Shown here in pieces: positions 1 to 8,934 of a stretch of DNA of 64,000 nucleotides (positions within the stretch are counted from its first letter, which is position 1; each line of letters opens with the position of its first letter). A program made the position numbers and the translations under genes. The stretch lies in contig JAKADM010000007.1 in the NCBI GenBank assembly GCA_021820525.1, positions 17,168 through 81,167 of the forward strand, given 5' to 3'. This DNA is from Thermoplasmata archaeon. Its GTDB lineage: Archaea; Thermoplasmatota; Thermoplasmata; Thermoplasmatales; Thermoplasmataceae. The notes beneath the pieces were generated by a model that was given only the letters and a program-made list of their open reading frames with translations, did not search any database and was not told the origin of the DNA.

Positions 1-265
1 ATTTTCCATTCTCCTTTCTATGCTTTATTCCCTCACCATTGAGGGGAAGAATCAACCTGTGGTCAACGTCTTCAAGCATGGCTCTCAATTCTTTCTTTAC
101 CTGTACAAAATCTGCAACCATTCCGTTTTCAAGTTCCCCATATATCTTCAGATCAATGGCATAATCGTGGCCGTGAAGCCTCTTGCACTTTGAGTGTTCT
201 GGAATGAAATGAGCTGCTGCAAATTTCAGGTTTGTATCCCAACCATTTATGAATATACTCATCAT
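1..265 (-). CDS. queD: QueD/PTPS-family 6-carboxy-tetrahydropterin synthase, C-terminus cut off by window edge
   Basis: The minus strand from 265 encodes a protein beginning MMSIFINGWDTN. About 88 residues are present and the 3' end lies outside the window. The family signature is clear: FAAAHF, a Cys followed by KRLHGHDY (catalytic Cys and zinc-binding His residues), then DFVQVKKELR and a DHRLILP-like segment. QueD makes 6-carboxy-tetrahydropterin from dihydroneopterin triphosphate for queuosine/archaeosine; archaeal relatives can instead act in pterin synthesis. The start ATG overlaps the stop of the upstream SDR gene in an ATGA arrangement, so the two are probably co-transcribed. The exact subfamily is not resolved. 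Confidence 0.85.
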   Translation of the reverse strand, partial: MMSIFINGWDTNLKFAAAHFIPEHSKCKRLHGHDYAIDLKIYGELENGMVADFVQVKKELRAMLEDVDHRLILPLNGEGIKHRKENGK

Positions 266-1104
266 TGTTTTTTCCTCCTCTCTTTCATCCTATCCCAGAC
301 ATCTTCAGGAAGCATTGAAAGGTCATTGAACTCCCCGGCTCCTCTGAGATATTCTCCACCATCTATCCTTATTACTTCACCGTTAATAAAAGATGAAAAG
401 TCACTTAAAAGGTACGCTGCAAGCTCAGATATCTCCTCTGTGGTACCAAGCCTTCTGGAGGGATTTTTCTTTATTAGATAATCTTCAAAGGACTGATCCG
501 GAATGAGATTTTTCCATGCCCCTTCTGTCTTGAAAGGTCCGGGTGCAATGCCATTTGCCCTTATTCCCTTAGGCCCCCATTCCACAGCAATGCTTCTTGT
601 AAAGGTGCTCAGGCCTCCCTTGGCGGCCGCGGATGGAATAACATAGGCAGAACCTGTTTCAGCATAGGTTGTGAGTATGCTCAGAACCACACCCTTTCTT
701 TTGGACTCTATCCACCTTTTGCCGGTCTCAAGAGTGATGTTTATGGAGCCGTTCATAACAATATTGATCACTGACAGGAATGCATTCATTGATAGATCTT
801 CAGTTCTTGATATGAAATTACCTGCAGCGTTATTCACAAGCCCATCCATACCGGAAGAGGAGAATATATCATCTACAATTTTCCTTACCTGTTCAAATTC
901 CCTTATATCTACAGGGAAGAAATTACATTCTGTTCCAGATTCCTCAATCAGCTTTTTTGCCCCAGCCAATTTTTCTCTGTCTCTTCCCAAAATATATATA
1001 TTGGCACCATAGGACGCAAGTTTTCTTGAGATCTCCAATCCGAGGCCACTGCCTCCACCTGTAACCATATAAAATTTTCCCTTGAATGGCGATCCGCTTA
1101 ACAT
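262..1104 (-). CDS. SDR-family oxidoreductase, 2,4-dienoyl-CoA reductase-like
   Basis: 280 residues with an N-terminal Rossmann motif TGGGSGLG (15-22) and NNAAG (91-95). The usual YxxxK is replaced by S158-A-A-A-K162 in the context YVIPSAAAKGG, followed by EWGPKGIRANGIAPGPF. That replacement, with EGAW further on, is typical of the DECR-like/trans-2-enoyl-CoA reductase branch and not of sugar dehydrogenases, so an enoyl- or dienoyl-CoA thioester is the likely substrate, with NADP(H) as cofactor. The C-terminus (IDGGEYLRGAGEFNDL) also fits that branch. It precedes queD with a 4-bp overlap. The substrate is inferred from family features only. Confidence 0.8.
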   Translation of the reverse strand: MLSGSPFKGKFYMVTGGGSGLGLEISRKLASYGANIYILGRDREKLAGAKKLIEESGTECNFFPVDIREFEQVRKIVDDIFSSSGMDGLVNNAAGNFISRTEDLSMNAFLSVINIVMNGSINITLETGKRWIESKRKGVVLSILTTYAETGSAYVIPSAAAKGGLSTFTRSIAVEWGPKGIRANGIAPGPFKTEGAWKNLIPDQSFEDYLIKKNPSRRLGTTEEISELAAYLLSDFSSFINGEVIRIDGGEYLRGAGEFNDLSMLPEDVWDRMKERRKKQ

Positions 1105-1265
1105 AAAACTTTATGCCTTACACAGCATTAAAATTTTACATTATATGGGTGTTGTCGAAAATGAAATCCATTTCCCAATTATTAAAATTCTTTGGGGGAT
1201 TGGAGTTTGAGAGATTTCTCATTCCATAAAAAAAAGACAATGATGTAGTCAAGATGGAACAGATG

Positions 1266-1283
1266 CAAATTTCATGAAATTTG
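1266..1283. promoter_or_regulatory. Perfect 18-bp palindrome, possible operator
   Basis: CAAATTTCATGAAATTTG is identical to its reverse complement. It lies about 160 bp upstream of the SDR start (1104) and 165 bp upstream of tRNA-Arg. A homodimeric regulator could bind it, but no regulator gene is adjacent and no second copy was noticed, so the role is open. Confidence 0.4.
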
Positions 1284-1416
1284 AGTTTTCCCTTATCTGA
1301 ACTGTAAGTATGAATGATTGTAAAAAGAAATTATAAATCTACTCTAACAAAAAGATGATAAAATCCATGTTTTCATGGTGATTTAACTTCTGCAAAATCG
1401 TCAGGTTCAGATAAAC

Positions 1417-1430
1417 AAATATACTATTTA
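1417..1430 (+). promoter_or_regulatory. TATA-like promoter of tRNA-Arg
   Basis: AAATATACTATTTA is centred about 25 nt upstream of the first base of the tRNA, the usual archaeal box A spacing. Confidence 0.6.
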
Positions 1431-1447
1431 GTATTTCACCGAAGTAA

Positions 1448-1522
1448 GGGCGCGTGGCCAAGCCTGGATATGGCAACAGCCTCCTAAGCTGTAGATCAGG
1501 GGTCCGAATCCCCTCGCGCCCG
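1448..1522 (+). tRNA. tRNA-Arg (anticodon CCU)
   Basis: A complete cloverleaf can be drawn. Acceptor GGGCGCG pairs with CGCGCCC (discriminator G). The D-arm has GCC/GGC, the anticodon stem ACAGC/GCTGT closes loop CTCCTAA giving anticodon CCT, and the T-arm is AGGGG-TCCGAAT-CCCCT. It reads AGG, which appears to be the preferred arginine codon of the surrounding core genes. There is no intron and no encoded CCA. Confidence 0.95.
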
Positions 1523-1641
1523 TATGAAAATCTCTTGCCATCAACGTTTATAGATGATTATTTTTAGGGCTCGGTGTTTAAAACGAACATTTTAAAATAA
1601 ATTTGCATTTGGGATATAAATAAAAAATGTTTCTTCCAATT

Positions 1642-2373
1642 TCATTCCATTCTTGGAGCAAGGAGATATTTAACCCTTTTTTCACCGCTTGACTGTGCAA
1701 ATTCCAGTTCTATAACAAGGGGATAATCGTTATTGAAAGCAAGCTTGAGATTTTCTGCAGTTCCAATGGATTTCATTATCTTTATGAGATATTCAGAAGG
1801 ATAGCTGCTCTTAATTTCGCCATTAGATTTTATCTCCTTATAGTGCTCAGAATCAATTTTCATCTCAGCATCCTCGGAATCGCTCTTTGAGGAAATGGTA
1901 AAGCCCTCCGGGGTCAGAATGAAGCGGACCGAATCTCTAACGTCTGCAGCCGCCTTCAGACCTCTTTCAAACTGGCTTTTTGGAAAAACAATGTAATTTT
2001 CAGGATTTACTGAAGGCAGTTTTGGGGGATTTATATTTCCATATTCCAGAAGGGCTATGCTTTTGCTCAAATTTCCCATAGAGAACTTAATCTTTCCTGA
2101 TGTGGGTACAAGAGTTACTTCATCGGAGTTGCTTCCAAGTTTTATTACACCTCTGAGTTTCTCCATATCCATAGGAAGATCAGTCTTTTCCAGTACATCG
2201 TATTGTATGAAATTCTTTGACTCTACGAAAAGATCAACCATTGCTATTCTTGCACTGTCGATGGCCCTTATGTGAAGACCATCCTGCTCAAATTCAAATT
2301 TAGCCTCATTGGTTATGGACCCAATTATGTCTGAGATTTCCTTCAAGCTGCCTATGGTCGTTACTACCTTCAT
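1642..2373 (-). CDS. pcn: DNA polymerase sliding clamp (PCNA)
   Basis: 243 residues from the preferred start, MKVVTTIGSLKEISD. The two-fold repeated clamp architecture is recognisable: FEFEQDGLHIRAIDSARIAMVDLF in the first half, the interdomain region near NPPKLPSV, and the C-terminal VKYLLAPR. It encircles DNA and tethers DNA polymerases, RFC, FEN1 and ligase. An upstream in-frame ATG (2421) would add 16 residues, but a TATA-like box centred about 26 nt upstream of 2373 argues for a leaderless start there. The clamp-loader small subunit is encoded far away in the same window (55166-56119). Confidence 0.95.
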   Translation of the reverse strand: MKVVTTIGSLKEISDIIGSITNEAKFEFEQDGLHIRAIDSARIAMVDLFVESKNFIQYDVLEKTDLPMDMEKLRGVIKLGSNSDEVTLVPTSGKIKFSMGNLSKSIALLEYGNINPPKLPSVNPENYIVFPKSQFERGLKAAADVRDSVRFILTPEGFTISSKSDSEDAEMKIDSEHYKEIKSNGEIKSSYPSEYLIKIMKSIGTAENLKLAFNNDYPLVIELEFAQSSGEKRVKYLLAPRME

Positions 2374-2393
2374 AAAAGGATATGCATATGGAT

Positions 2394-2404
2394 GGAAATA
2401 AATG
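2394..2404 (-). promoter_or_regulatory. TATA-like box for pcn
   Basis: Read on the minus strand this is CATTTATTTCC, centred 26 nt upstream of the chosen pcn start at 2373. It supports leaderless initiation and decides against the longer frame. Confidence 0.5.
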
Positions 2405-2451
2405 TTTTCAATATTGATCAAAGATAATGATCAAATTAGATAAGAAAAACA

Positions 2452-2460
2452 TTTTTAAGT
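2452..2460 (+). promoter_or_regulatory. TATA-like box for the gene starting at 2484
   Basis: TTTTTAAGT is centred about 28 nt upstream of the ATG at 2484. It supports that start over the frame's first ATG at 2427, which would lie upstream of the box. Confidence 0.45.
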
Positions 2461-2483
2461 GCAATAATACTGAAATCGTCCAT

Positions 2484-3380
2484 ATGATAGAGGATTCAAA
2501 ATCGATGTGGTCAACAATGAGTTTGAATGTAAAGTTGAATTATGAAATATTCAAGGTTCTTTCAGATGTCAAATACACCTTCAGATCAACTGTAGTCTCA
2601 ACCCAGGATAAAATAAAGATCATTTCCTTCATACCTGAGAATTTAAGCGAGACCGGAAAATTTAAGGTTTTTTTAAGATCCATAGAAACAAAAGTATCTG
2701 GGGATATGAGCATAATTGAATATGAAAATCCTGATGATATGAATTTGAATTTTCTTTCAAGATTGGTGAATACCGATGGAGTCATAGTAACTGAGGTTTA
2801 CTCGGACAATAATGGATTTCATCTATACTGTAAATTCCCAACATGTGTGAGGGAAAGGCTTTCAGATCTGATCTTTGAAGCCACAGGTGAGATTCCCGGT
2901 ATAAACATTGACCATTTTTCAGATATGGAAAGGTATAACCCTGTATTTCCCATAGAAGTTGACAGGGCACTGTATGAAATAAAAATAAGGAAGAAGATTC
3001 TATCAAATGAGGACAGTGCAGGCAGAGCTGAGTCAGATAATATGAGGACTGACAGGATAAGGCTTGTGGGGTGTTTCTATGGGAATCTTCCTTCTGATAT
3101 ACAGATTGAAAAAACGCTGAATTCAATGGCAATTTACAACCTTTCAGGTTCACTTAAGGAACCTCTGCTGAAAATGGTGGAGCAAAACATCCTGACATAC
3201 ACGAGGGAAGTGGAACTGGATGGGGATGGAATAATCTTGAAAATCCTGACACCACAGGCAAATGTGAGAGATATAATACGCATATTTTCAGACTTTATGG
3301 ATGATGATCTGGAAATAATAAGCATAGGGGAAAGGCAGACAGGTTTTAATCAGGAGGAAACACTCAAAATATCTAAATAA
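2484..3380 (+). CDS. Uncharacterised protein, paralogue of the one at 35833-36765
   Basis: 298 residues from ATG 2484 (317 from ATG 2427). I do not recognise a named family. No signal peptide or membrane segment is seen; it is a soluble mixed alpha/beta protein. The middle part (SFIPENLSETGKF ... NGFHLYCKFP ... RERLSDLIFE) aligns by eye with the 310-residue protein at 35833-36765 (STYFPKNSKSNN ... GGFLNVYARF ... EEVSDLLAEY), including spacing, so the two are probably paralogues. The C-terminal part (LLKMVEQNILTYTREVELDGDG) could be a ligand-binding or winged-helix module, but that is a guess. It is divergent from pcn and followed 30 bp later by gcvPA. Confidence 0.7.
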   Translation: MIEDSKSMWSTMSLNVKLNYEIFKVLSDVKYTFRSTVVSTQDKIKIISFIPENLSETGKFKVFLRSIETKVSGDMSIIEYENPDDMNLNFLSRLVNTDGVIVTEVYSDNNGFHLYCKFPTCVRERLSDLIFEATGEIPGINIDHFSDMERYNPVFPIEVDRALYEIKIRKKILSNEDSAGRAESDNMRTDRIRLVGCFYGNLPSDIQIEKTLNSMAIYNLSGSLKEPLLKMVEQNILTYTREVELDGDGIILKILTPQANVRDIIRIFSDFMDDDLEIISIGERQTGFNQEETLKISK

Positions 3381-3410
3381 ATGGGAATAATAAGTTGCTG
3401 GTAACTGTTA

Positions 3411-4733
3411 ATGAGCTCCCCTGAAGAAATGTTTAAAATCCTGAATATTAAAGGGTACGACGATCTTTTTTCTGACATTCCAGACAGCGTGAAAAAACCC
3501 TTAAAAGGAATTGGAAAGGGAAAGAGTGAGATGGAAATCACTCTTGAAAGTGAATCCGTTGGAAATCTGAATAGATCAGATCTCCGCATATTTCTTGGCC
3601 TCGGTGCCTATGAAAGATATATCCCTGCAGCTGTGGGAAATATCATAATGAGAAATGAATTTATCACAGCATATACCCCATATCAGGCGGAAATATCTCA
3701 GGGAATGCTTCAGGCCCTTTTTGAATACCAGAGCATAATATGTGATCTCACTGGAATGGAAGTCACAAATTCCTCCATGTATGATGGGGCCAGTGGACTG
3801 GCCGAGGCCGTAAGGATGGCATACAGGGTAAATGGAAAATCGGAAGTCCTTGTACCTGAAAATATATACAAAAACCACCTTGATGTGATCAGAACATATG
3901 CCACAGGCATGCCCATAGAGATAAAATTCTACGATGTAAATCATGATGGTACAATCGATCTGGAAAATCTGAAGGAAAGGGTAAATTCAAGCACATGTGC
4001 CATCATAACATATAACCCTTCCACATATGGAACACTTGATCCGGCGGTGCCTTCCATAGGAGAGATAAAGGGCGATGCACTGCACATTGCCTATTATGAT
4101 CCCATCTCCCTGGCGTTAATTATCTCTCCGGGGGAATATGATGCAGATATAGCTGTGTCCGAGGGTCAGCAGCTTGGAATACCGTTGAATTTTGGAGGAC
4201 CCTATCTTGGTCTTTTTTCATTCAAGGAAAAATATGTGAGGAAATCTCCCGGGAGGTTGATAGGCGAAACTTTGGATCACAACGGGAAGAGGGCATATGT
4301 GATGACTCTTCAGACAAGGGAGCAGCATATCAGAAGGGATAAGGCCATGAGCAACATATGCACAAACCAGGCCCTGATGGCCCTTGCTTCATCTGTCTAC
4401 CTTTCCGTTCTGGGAAAGAGGGGACTGGAATATGTGGCATCCAAAACAATGGAGAACTCAAGAAAATTAATCTCCACAATTGACAGCGTTCATGGTTACA
4501 GGACAAGAAAGTCAAACAACCCCTATTTCTCAGACATTATTGTGGATGTAGATTCAACACCCGATCTTATATTTTCCTATTTGCAGAAAAATGGAATACT
4601 TGGAGGATATCCTTCAAATATGGCTCTTAATGGTCCATCTGGCAAAAACGGAAGGTCTGTTTTCTTTGCAGCTACTGAAATGACGGGGGAAGAGGATATG
4701 GAAAAATTGAAAAAAGTTCTGGAGGTGTTCTGA
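3411..4733 (+). CDS. gcvPA: Glycine dehydrogenase (decarboxylating) subunit 1, P-protein alpha
   Basis: 440 residues, the N-terminal half of the glycine-cleavage P-protein, which archaea and many bacteria carry as a separate gene. Recognisable segments are FLGLGAYERYIPAAV, ITAYTPYQAEISQGMLQ, MEVTNSSMYDGAS and GGPYLGLF, with TLQTREQHIRRDKA near the C-terminus. It forms the PLP-dependent decarboxylase with GcvPB; the aminomethyl group is then passed to lipoylated GcvH (19131-19505 here). Its TGA stop overlaps the gcvPB ATG by one base, so the two are translationally coupled. No T-protein gene is in the window. Confidence 0.95.
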   Translation: MSSPEEMFKILNIKGYDDLFSDIPDSVKKPLKGIGKGKSEMEITLESESVGNLNRSDLRIFLGLGAYERYIPAAVGNIIMRNEFITAYTPYQAEISQGMLQALFEYQSIICDLTGMEVTNSSMYDGASGLAEAVRMAYRVNGKSEVLVPENIYKNHLDVIRTYATGMPIEIKFYDVNHDGTIDLENLKERVNSSTCAIITYNPSTYGTLDPAVPSIGEIKGDALHIAYYDPISLALIISPGEYDADIAVSEGQQLGIPLNFGGPYLGLFSFKEKYVRKSPGRLIGETLDHNGKRAYVMTLQTREQHIRRDKAMSNICTNQALMALASSVYLSVLGKRGLEYVASKTMENSRKLISTIDSVHGYRTRKSNNPYFSDIIVDVDSTPDLIFSYLQKNGILGGYPSNMALNGPSGKNGRSVFFAATEMTGEEDMEKLKKVLEVF

Positions 4734-6151
4734 TGCCTTACCATCAGGCGACTTACGACGAAAAAACCCTGAAGGAAATAGGGTCGTCAAACACATTCGC
4801 TGTGGAAAAGGTAAATAAACCGGAAATTCCAGAAAGACTCAGGAGGAAGAATATTGAACTTCCAGATGTGGCCGAATATGATGTTATAAGGCATTATGTC
4901 CATCTTTCCCAGATGAACTATGCCGTGGATACTGGATTTTATCCTCTTGGTTCATGCACAATGAAGTACAATCCAAAATTTGCAGACAGAATTGCAAATG
5001 ACCAGAGGTTTACAAGGATGCATCCCCTGACTTCACCAGAATATTCTCAGGGCGAACTCCATATAATGTATGAACTTCAGGAGTTCTTAAAGGCAAGTTC
5101 GGGTATGGATGCCGTGTCGCTCCAGCCTCTCGCAGGTGCCCAGGGCGAATATACTGCCATGCTTATTGTGAGGAAATACATGGGAAGCATTGGGCAAAGC
5201 AACAGGAATGAAATAATCGTACCTGATTCTGCCCATGGGACAAATCCAGCATCTGCGGCAATGGCGGGATTTCAAACTGTCGAAATACCTTCAAAGCAGG
5301 ATGGAAAAGTTGATCTCGAGGCCCTCAGGGATGCAGTCTCCGAAAACACAGCAGCATTTATGATAACCAATCCCAGTACCCTTGGAGTTTTTGAATCTAA
5401 TATACTGGAAATTGAAAAGATTGTTCATGGCGCGGGGGCACTTCTATATTATGATGGTGCAAACTTCAATGCAATTCTGGGAATCACATCGCCTGGCCTT
5501 ATGGGATTTGACATGGTCCATTTCAACCTGCACAAGACCTTTGCAACACCCCATGGTGGAGGGGGCCCTGGAGCAGGACCTGTGGCAGTCAAAGATAAAT
5601 TGAGGGAATTTCTGCCTGTGCCCGTTGTGGTTAAGGATGGGAAAAAATACTCCCTGTATTATGGATATAAGAACAGCATAGGAAGAGTTGCAGGATTCAA
5701 CGGTTCATTCATAAACATACTCAGGGCATGGAGTTATATGAAATACAAGGGTGACGATGGCCTCACTGAAAATACAAGAAAAGCTGTCCTCAATGCAAAC
5801 TATATGGCAAAGAGGCTGGAGGGTATCCTTGATATACCTGCAAAGGGAATTAAGAAGCATGAAGTTGTGGCATCAAGCAAAAAGACAGGAAAGAGAGCCC
5901 TCGATATAGCAAAATACATAATCAACAGTGGCGTGCATGCACCAACAATCTATTTTCCCCTCATAGTTCCTGAGGCACTTATGATCGAGCCAACCGAGGA
6001 TGCATCGGTTGAAGATATGGATCTCCTTGTAAAATTAATAAGGGAAGCAATTGAAATGCCACAGGAAGAGATTGAAAAATTGCCAGTCAACCTTTCCATT
6101 GGAAGGGCTGACGAGGTAAGGGCTGCCAGGATTATGAAACTCCACTGGTAA
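4733..6151 (+). CDS. gcvPB: Glycine dehydrogenase (decarboxylating) subunit 2, P-protein beta
   Basis: 472 residues, the C-terminal half of the P-protein. The PLP-binding lysine is K268 in HFNLHKTFATPHGGGGPG; GFYPLGSCTMKYNPK near residues 65-80 and DSAHGTNPASAAM are further hallmarks. The end (VNLSIGRADEVRAARIMKLHW) is a family-typical terminus. The protein completes the active site with GcvPA to decarboxylate glycine and load methylamine onto the lipoyl arm of GcvH. The next gene is convergent and begins one base after its stop. Confidence 0.95.
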   Translation: MPYHQATYDEKTLKEIGSSNTFAVEKVNKPEIPERLRRKNIELPDVAEYDVIRHYVHLSQMNYAVDTGFYPLGSCTMKYNPKFADRIANDQRFTRMHPLTSPEYSQGELHIMYELQEFLKASSGMDAVSLQPLAGAQGEYTAMLIVRKYMGSIGQSNRNEIIVPDSAHGTNPASAAMAGFQTVEIPSKQDGKVDLEALRDAVSENTAAFMITNPSTLGVFESNILEIEKIVHGAGALLYYDGANFNAILGITSPGLMGFDMVHFNLHKTFATPHGGGGPGAGPVAVKDKLREFLPVPVVVKDGKKYSLYYGYKNSIGRVAGFNGSFINILRAWSYMKYKGDDGLTENTRKAVLNANYMAKRLEGILDIPAKGIKKHEVVASSKKTGKRALDIAKYIINSGVHAPTIYFPLIVPEALMIEPTEDASVEDMDLLVKLIREAIEMPQEEIEKLPVNLSIGRADEVRAARIMKLHW

Positions 6152-6152
6152 T

Positions 6153-6971
6153 TCAGGCAGTCTTAAACTTTCTTTTTCCCGCCTCAAAGATCTCTCCATC
6201 AAGGCCAAGTACATTCAGAGATTCATCTATATCCTCATTGGATGCACCCCTGTTTTTGAATTCTCTCACAATTTCATCGTAGGTCGCCCCGCCTATGGGA
6301 TCATTTTTCTGTATGAAGGCAAGAATATCATCCTTGAGTTTCATTGCCTCCCCTGATGGCCTGGCAACGGAAACGGAAAGGGCTATCTGTTCAAGCCTTT
6401 GAATATCATAGGAAGGATATATTTTGGCAGATTCTATTGCGCCTGTTGCCTCATCCTCTGTAAAGCCCTTTCCCATCAAGGATTCCACGGTCGCTTCAGG
6501 ATTGTTTCTTATCTCCTTTATGGCAAGAATCCTTCTCTGCAGGAGAAAGGCAGTTCTGGAGATCCAGTAATTTGAGGAGTCCTCATCTATTTTTCTCACG
6601 CTTTCGGGATTTATATTGACATACATCTTTCCCTCCTCCGTTCTGTAATAGGATGTCCTTCCCATAACAATTATTTCATCCTCCACATTGACCTTTGATA
6701 TGTCATTTTTCACATCCTGATTGAACTCCTTTGAGAAATATGTGACGTAGAATGCGGCCGTGGGATCTGCAACCGTCAGTTTTGTCATATCCCCATCTTC
6801 GTTCTTTGCCATCAATTTTCCGCAAAAGAGAACTCTTCTTCCCACTGATCCGCCTGGAGTTACAAAATATTCCTTCCTGTAATCACCTTCGCCCTCCGTA
6901 ATTGTGTTATTGCATTCCCTGAGTTCCGATGAAAATATCCATCTTGCCGGTTCTCTCCTCTTTTCATTCAT
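6153..6971 (-). CDS. RPA-associated OB-fold protein (COG3390 family)
   Basis: 272 residues. The N-terminal 120 residues form an OB-fold-like region (REPARWIFSSELRECN ... GRRVLFCGKLMAKNE ... VEDEIIVMGRTSYYRTEEGKMYVNINPESVRKID). It is followed by a helical region and a C-terminal winged-helix-like part (TYDEIVREFKNRGASNEDIDESLNVLGLDGEIFEAG). This matches the euryarchaeal RPA-complex subunit family encoded beside RPA. The ATG overlaps the rpa stop by 4 bp (ATGA), so it is co-translated with rpa and likely binds it or extends ssDNA binding. Function follows from family and neighbour. Confidence 0.85.
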   Translation of the reverse strand: MNEKRREPARWIFSSELRECNNTITEGEGDYRKEYFVTPGGSVGRRVLFCGKLMAKNEDGDMTKLTVADPTAAFYVTYFSKEFNQDVKNDISKVNVEDEIIVMGRTSYYRTEEGKMYVNINPESVRKIDEDSSNYWISRTAFLLQRRILAIKEIRNNPEATVESLMGKGFTEDEATGAIESAKIYPSYDIQRLEQIALSVSVARPSGEAMKLKDDILAFIQKNDPIGGATYDEIVREFKNRGASNEDIDESLNVLGLDGEIFEAGKRKFKTA

Positions 6972-8062
6972 ATAAACTCCTCCTCCTGAATTTTTCTTAT
7001 TTCACTGAGAGCATTTTTGTCAATATGGCCTATCTCAGTGGCGCGCAGATTAAGACCCTGAGTATTCTCCCTTACATTTCCCTTCACATATATGGCATTG
7101 TGCAGAAGGGCATTTTCAAGCTTATCCTTAACTTCTCTTTTCAATGGAGGCCTGCTTTCGTTTTTCAAATAGGATTCCTCTATTCCGCTGATACTTTTTA
7201 TTGCATCATACCCCGCATTTACCTGAATGTAATCTGTGCCGTCATCCAGTGTAAAATAGGCAAAAACATCATACTCTGGCAATAGGTCAGGGTGATCGGG
7301 GCATCTTATGTCATCTATCCTCTTTTTGCATTCCCTGCATCTTGTTATGAGGCCAGCCTTATCCCCCATGCTGATTACAAAGCCGCTCACCTTGATGCCT
7401 CCCACAGGATTCTTTATATCCTTAATGTAAACATAATCTGGCTCATCCCCTATGTTCAGGGTAATATATTCAACACCAGTCTTGTCAGATATGTTCAACC
7501 TGTAATATCCGTTGAACTCATCCAGTCTTGCCCCCTCAAGCCTCACAGCCTTGCCTGGTTTTAATTGAAGGCCAAAGGATGAAACACCTATGGTCCCCGT
7601 CTGATCCTTCAATATATACTGGAATATTTTTCTCCTTTCCCCATCCTTCTCATATTCCCTGATCCTTTCGTCCTTCACCAGGCCCTCTACAGTCACAAAC
7701 TTATCCCTGATATTCAGATCCTTAATGCTATAATACCTGTAATTTCTTTTTACCTCAATATCCTCAGTAAGAAACTTAAACTCAGTTTTCTGGTCAAAAT
7801 ATACCCTCACCTTATCCTTATAGGTTTTGGAATAGCATCTCCTTATCTCATAAACATCCTTTTCCCTTACTGTGGATGGCAGTGACCATGCAGTATATGA
7901 AATAACGCCAGTATCATCCCCAATCAGGCCGTAGTGGTATGTGGTTTTACCCTTTGATGTTTCCATATCTTTGCTTGAAAGGGATAGAATTTTTACCTTT
8001 ATGTTTAGATCAACAGCGTCTCCTGATATGTCAGATAACTTTACAAATTTTTCCTCTGCCAT
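6968..8062 (-). CDS. rpa: Replication protein A, ssDNA-binding protein
   Basis: 364 residues with two or three OB folds: residues about 10-90 (LNIKVKILSLSSKD ... GDDTGVISYTAW), 115-200 (KFVTVEGLVKDERI ... LKDQTGTIGVSSFG), and a third C-terminal fold containing a zinc-binding cluster CRECKKRIDDIRCPDH (C-x2-C...C-x2-H). It coats single-stranded DNA in replication and repair. It is first in a two-gene operon with the COG3390 partner. A TATA-like AT stretch (ATAATATTTATGG on the minus strand) lies about 21-25 nt upstream of the start, fitting leaderless transcription. Confidence 0.92.
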   Translation of the reverse strand: MAEEKFVKLSDISGDAVDLNIKVKILSLSSKDMETSKGKTTYHYGLIGDDTGVISYTAWSLPSTVREKDVYEIRRCYSKTYKDKVRVYFDQKTEFKFLTEDIEVKRNYRYYSIKDLNIRDKFVTVEGLVKDERIREYEKDGERRKIFQYILKDQTGTIGVSSFGLQLKPGKAVRLEGARLDEFNGYYRLNISDKTGVEYITLNIGDEPDYVYIKDIKNPVGGIKVSGFVISMGDKAGLITRCRECKKRIDDIRCPDHPDLLPEYDVFAYFTLDDGTDYIQVNAGYDAIKSISGIEESYLKNESRPPLKREVKDKLENALLHNAIYVKGNVRENTQGLNLRATEIGHIDKNALSEIRKIQEEEFI

Positions 8063-8167
8063 TGCATTCCCAATTCCATAAATATTATAGACTTATCGAT
8101 TGTATGAAAGAATATTAAAAATAGATTAAATATTATCTGGTATTATAGTGGTGGAAGTGTAGACTCT

Positions 8168-8932
8168 TTGATAGGCATAATTGGAGGAAGCGGAATTTAC
8201 AATCTTATAGAAGTGGAAGAGAGCAGAAAAATAGACACGCCCTTTGGGGTCCCATCTTCTGATGTGGAGATAGGAAATTTTAGGGGCAGGAAAGTTGCAT
8301 TCATTCCAAGGCACGGAAAAAACCACAATATCCCACCCCATATGGTAAACTACAGAGCAAACATCTGGGCAATGAACAGCATAGGAGTAAGTGAAATTTT
8401 GGGAATAAATGCTGTTGGTTCATTAAAGGAAGAAATGGCCCCGGGAGATGTTGTTGTTCCGGACCAGTATGTTGACTTTACAAAGAACAGAAAACTCACT
8501 TTTTATGATGGACCTGATGTTGTACATATTTCAGCAGCAGATTCGTTTTGCCCGAGAATGAATGGGGAACTTTTTGAAGTATCGAAAAAATATGGAAAAA
8601 CACATATGGGTGGTACCTATATGGTGATAGAAGGGCCCAGGTTTTCTACAAGGGCAGAGTCAAAAATGTTCAGGCAGTTTGCTGACATAATTGGGATGAC
8701 ACTTGTTCCAGAAATAAATCTCGCCAATGAGATGGCAATGTGTTATTCGATGATAGCAACGGTCACCGATTATGATGCATGGTCTGAAACTGCTGTGGAG
8801 GCTTCAGAGGTCATTAAAATATTGAAAGAAAACGAGGAGAAGACACAAAAGATTGTTGAGGACTTTTTGACAGTTCACAAGGAAGAAAGAACGTGCAAAT
8901 GTTCTAACAGATTGGATGGAGCGAGGTTATAG
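8168..8932 (+). CDS. mtnP: S-methyl-5'-thioadenosine phosphorylase
   Basis: 254 residues starting at TTG. Purine nucleoside phosphorylase fold: [10 protein letters not shown] at the N-terminus (phosphate-binding loop), [41 protein letters not shown] and [28 protein letters not shown]. It cleaves methylthioadenosine to adenine and methylthioribose-1-phosphate. The C-terminus carries a CxC pair (TCKCSN), a feature described for thermostable archaeal MTAP II and related phosphorylases, where it helps thermal stability. It is followed two bases later by a beta-CASP nuclease gene that also starts with TTG, so they form one operon. Confidence 0.93.
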   Translation: MIGIIGGSGIYNLIEVEESRKIDTPFGVPSSDVEIGNFRGRKVAFIPRHGKNHNIPPHMVNYRANIWAMNSIGVSEILGINAVGSLKEEMAPGDVVVPDQYVDFTKNRKLTFYDGPDVVHISAADSFCPRMNGELFEVSKKYGKTHMGGTYMVIEGPRFSTRAESKMFRQFADIIGMTLVPEINLANEMAMCYSMIATVTDYDAWSETAVEASEVIKILKENEEKTQKIVEDFLTVHKEERTCKCSNRLDGARL

Positions 8933-8934
8933 AT

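Larger units (their letters stand above)
1105..1447. other. Intergenic region before tRNA-Arg
   Basis: AT-rich, about 340 bp, with no credible gene. It holds a perfect 18-bp palindrome (1266-1283) and, at its right end, the TATA-like promoter of the tRNA. Another TATA-like stretch (attataaat) lies near 1330 with no gene assigned to it. Confidence 0.6.

Noticed and set aside
2427..2483. Earlier ATG for the gene at 2484
   Set aside because: It lies upstream of the TATA-like box that fits ATG 2484. It is not excluded, but is less likely.
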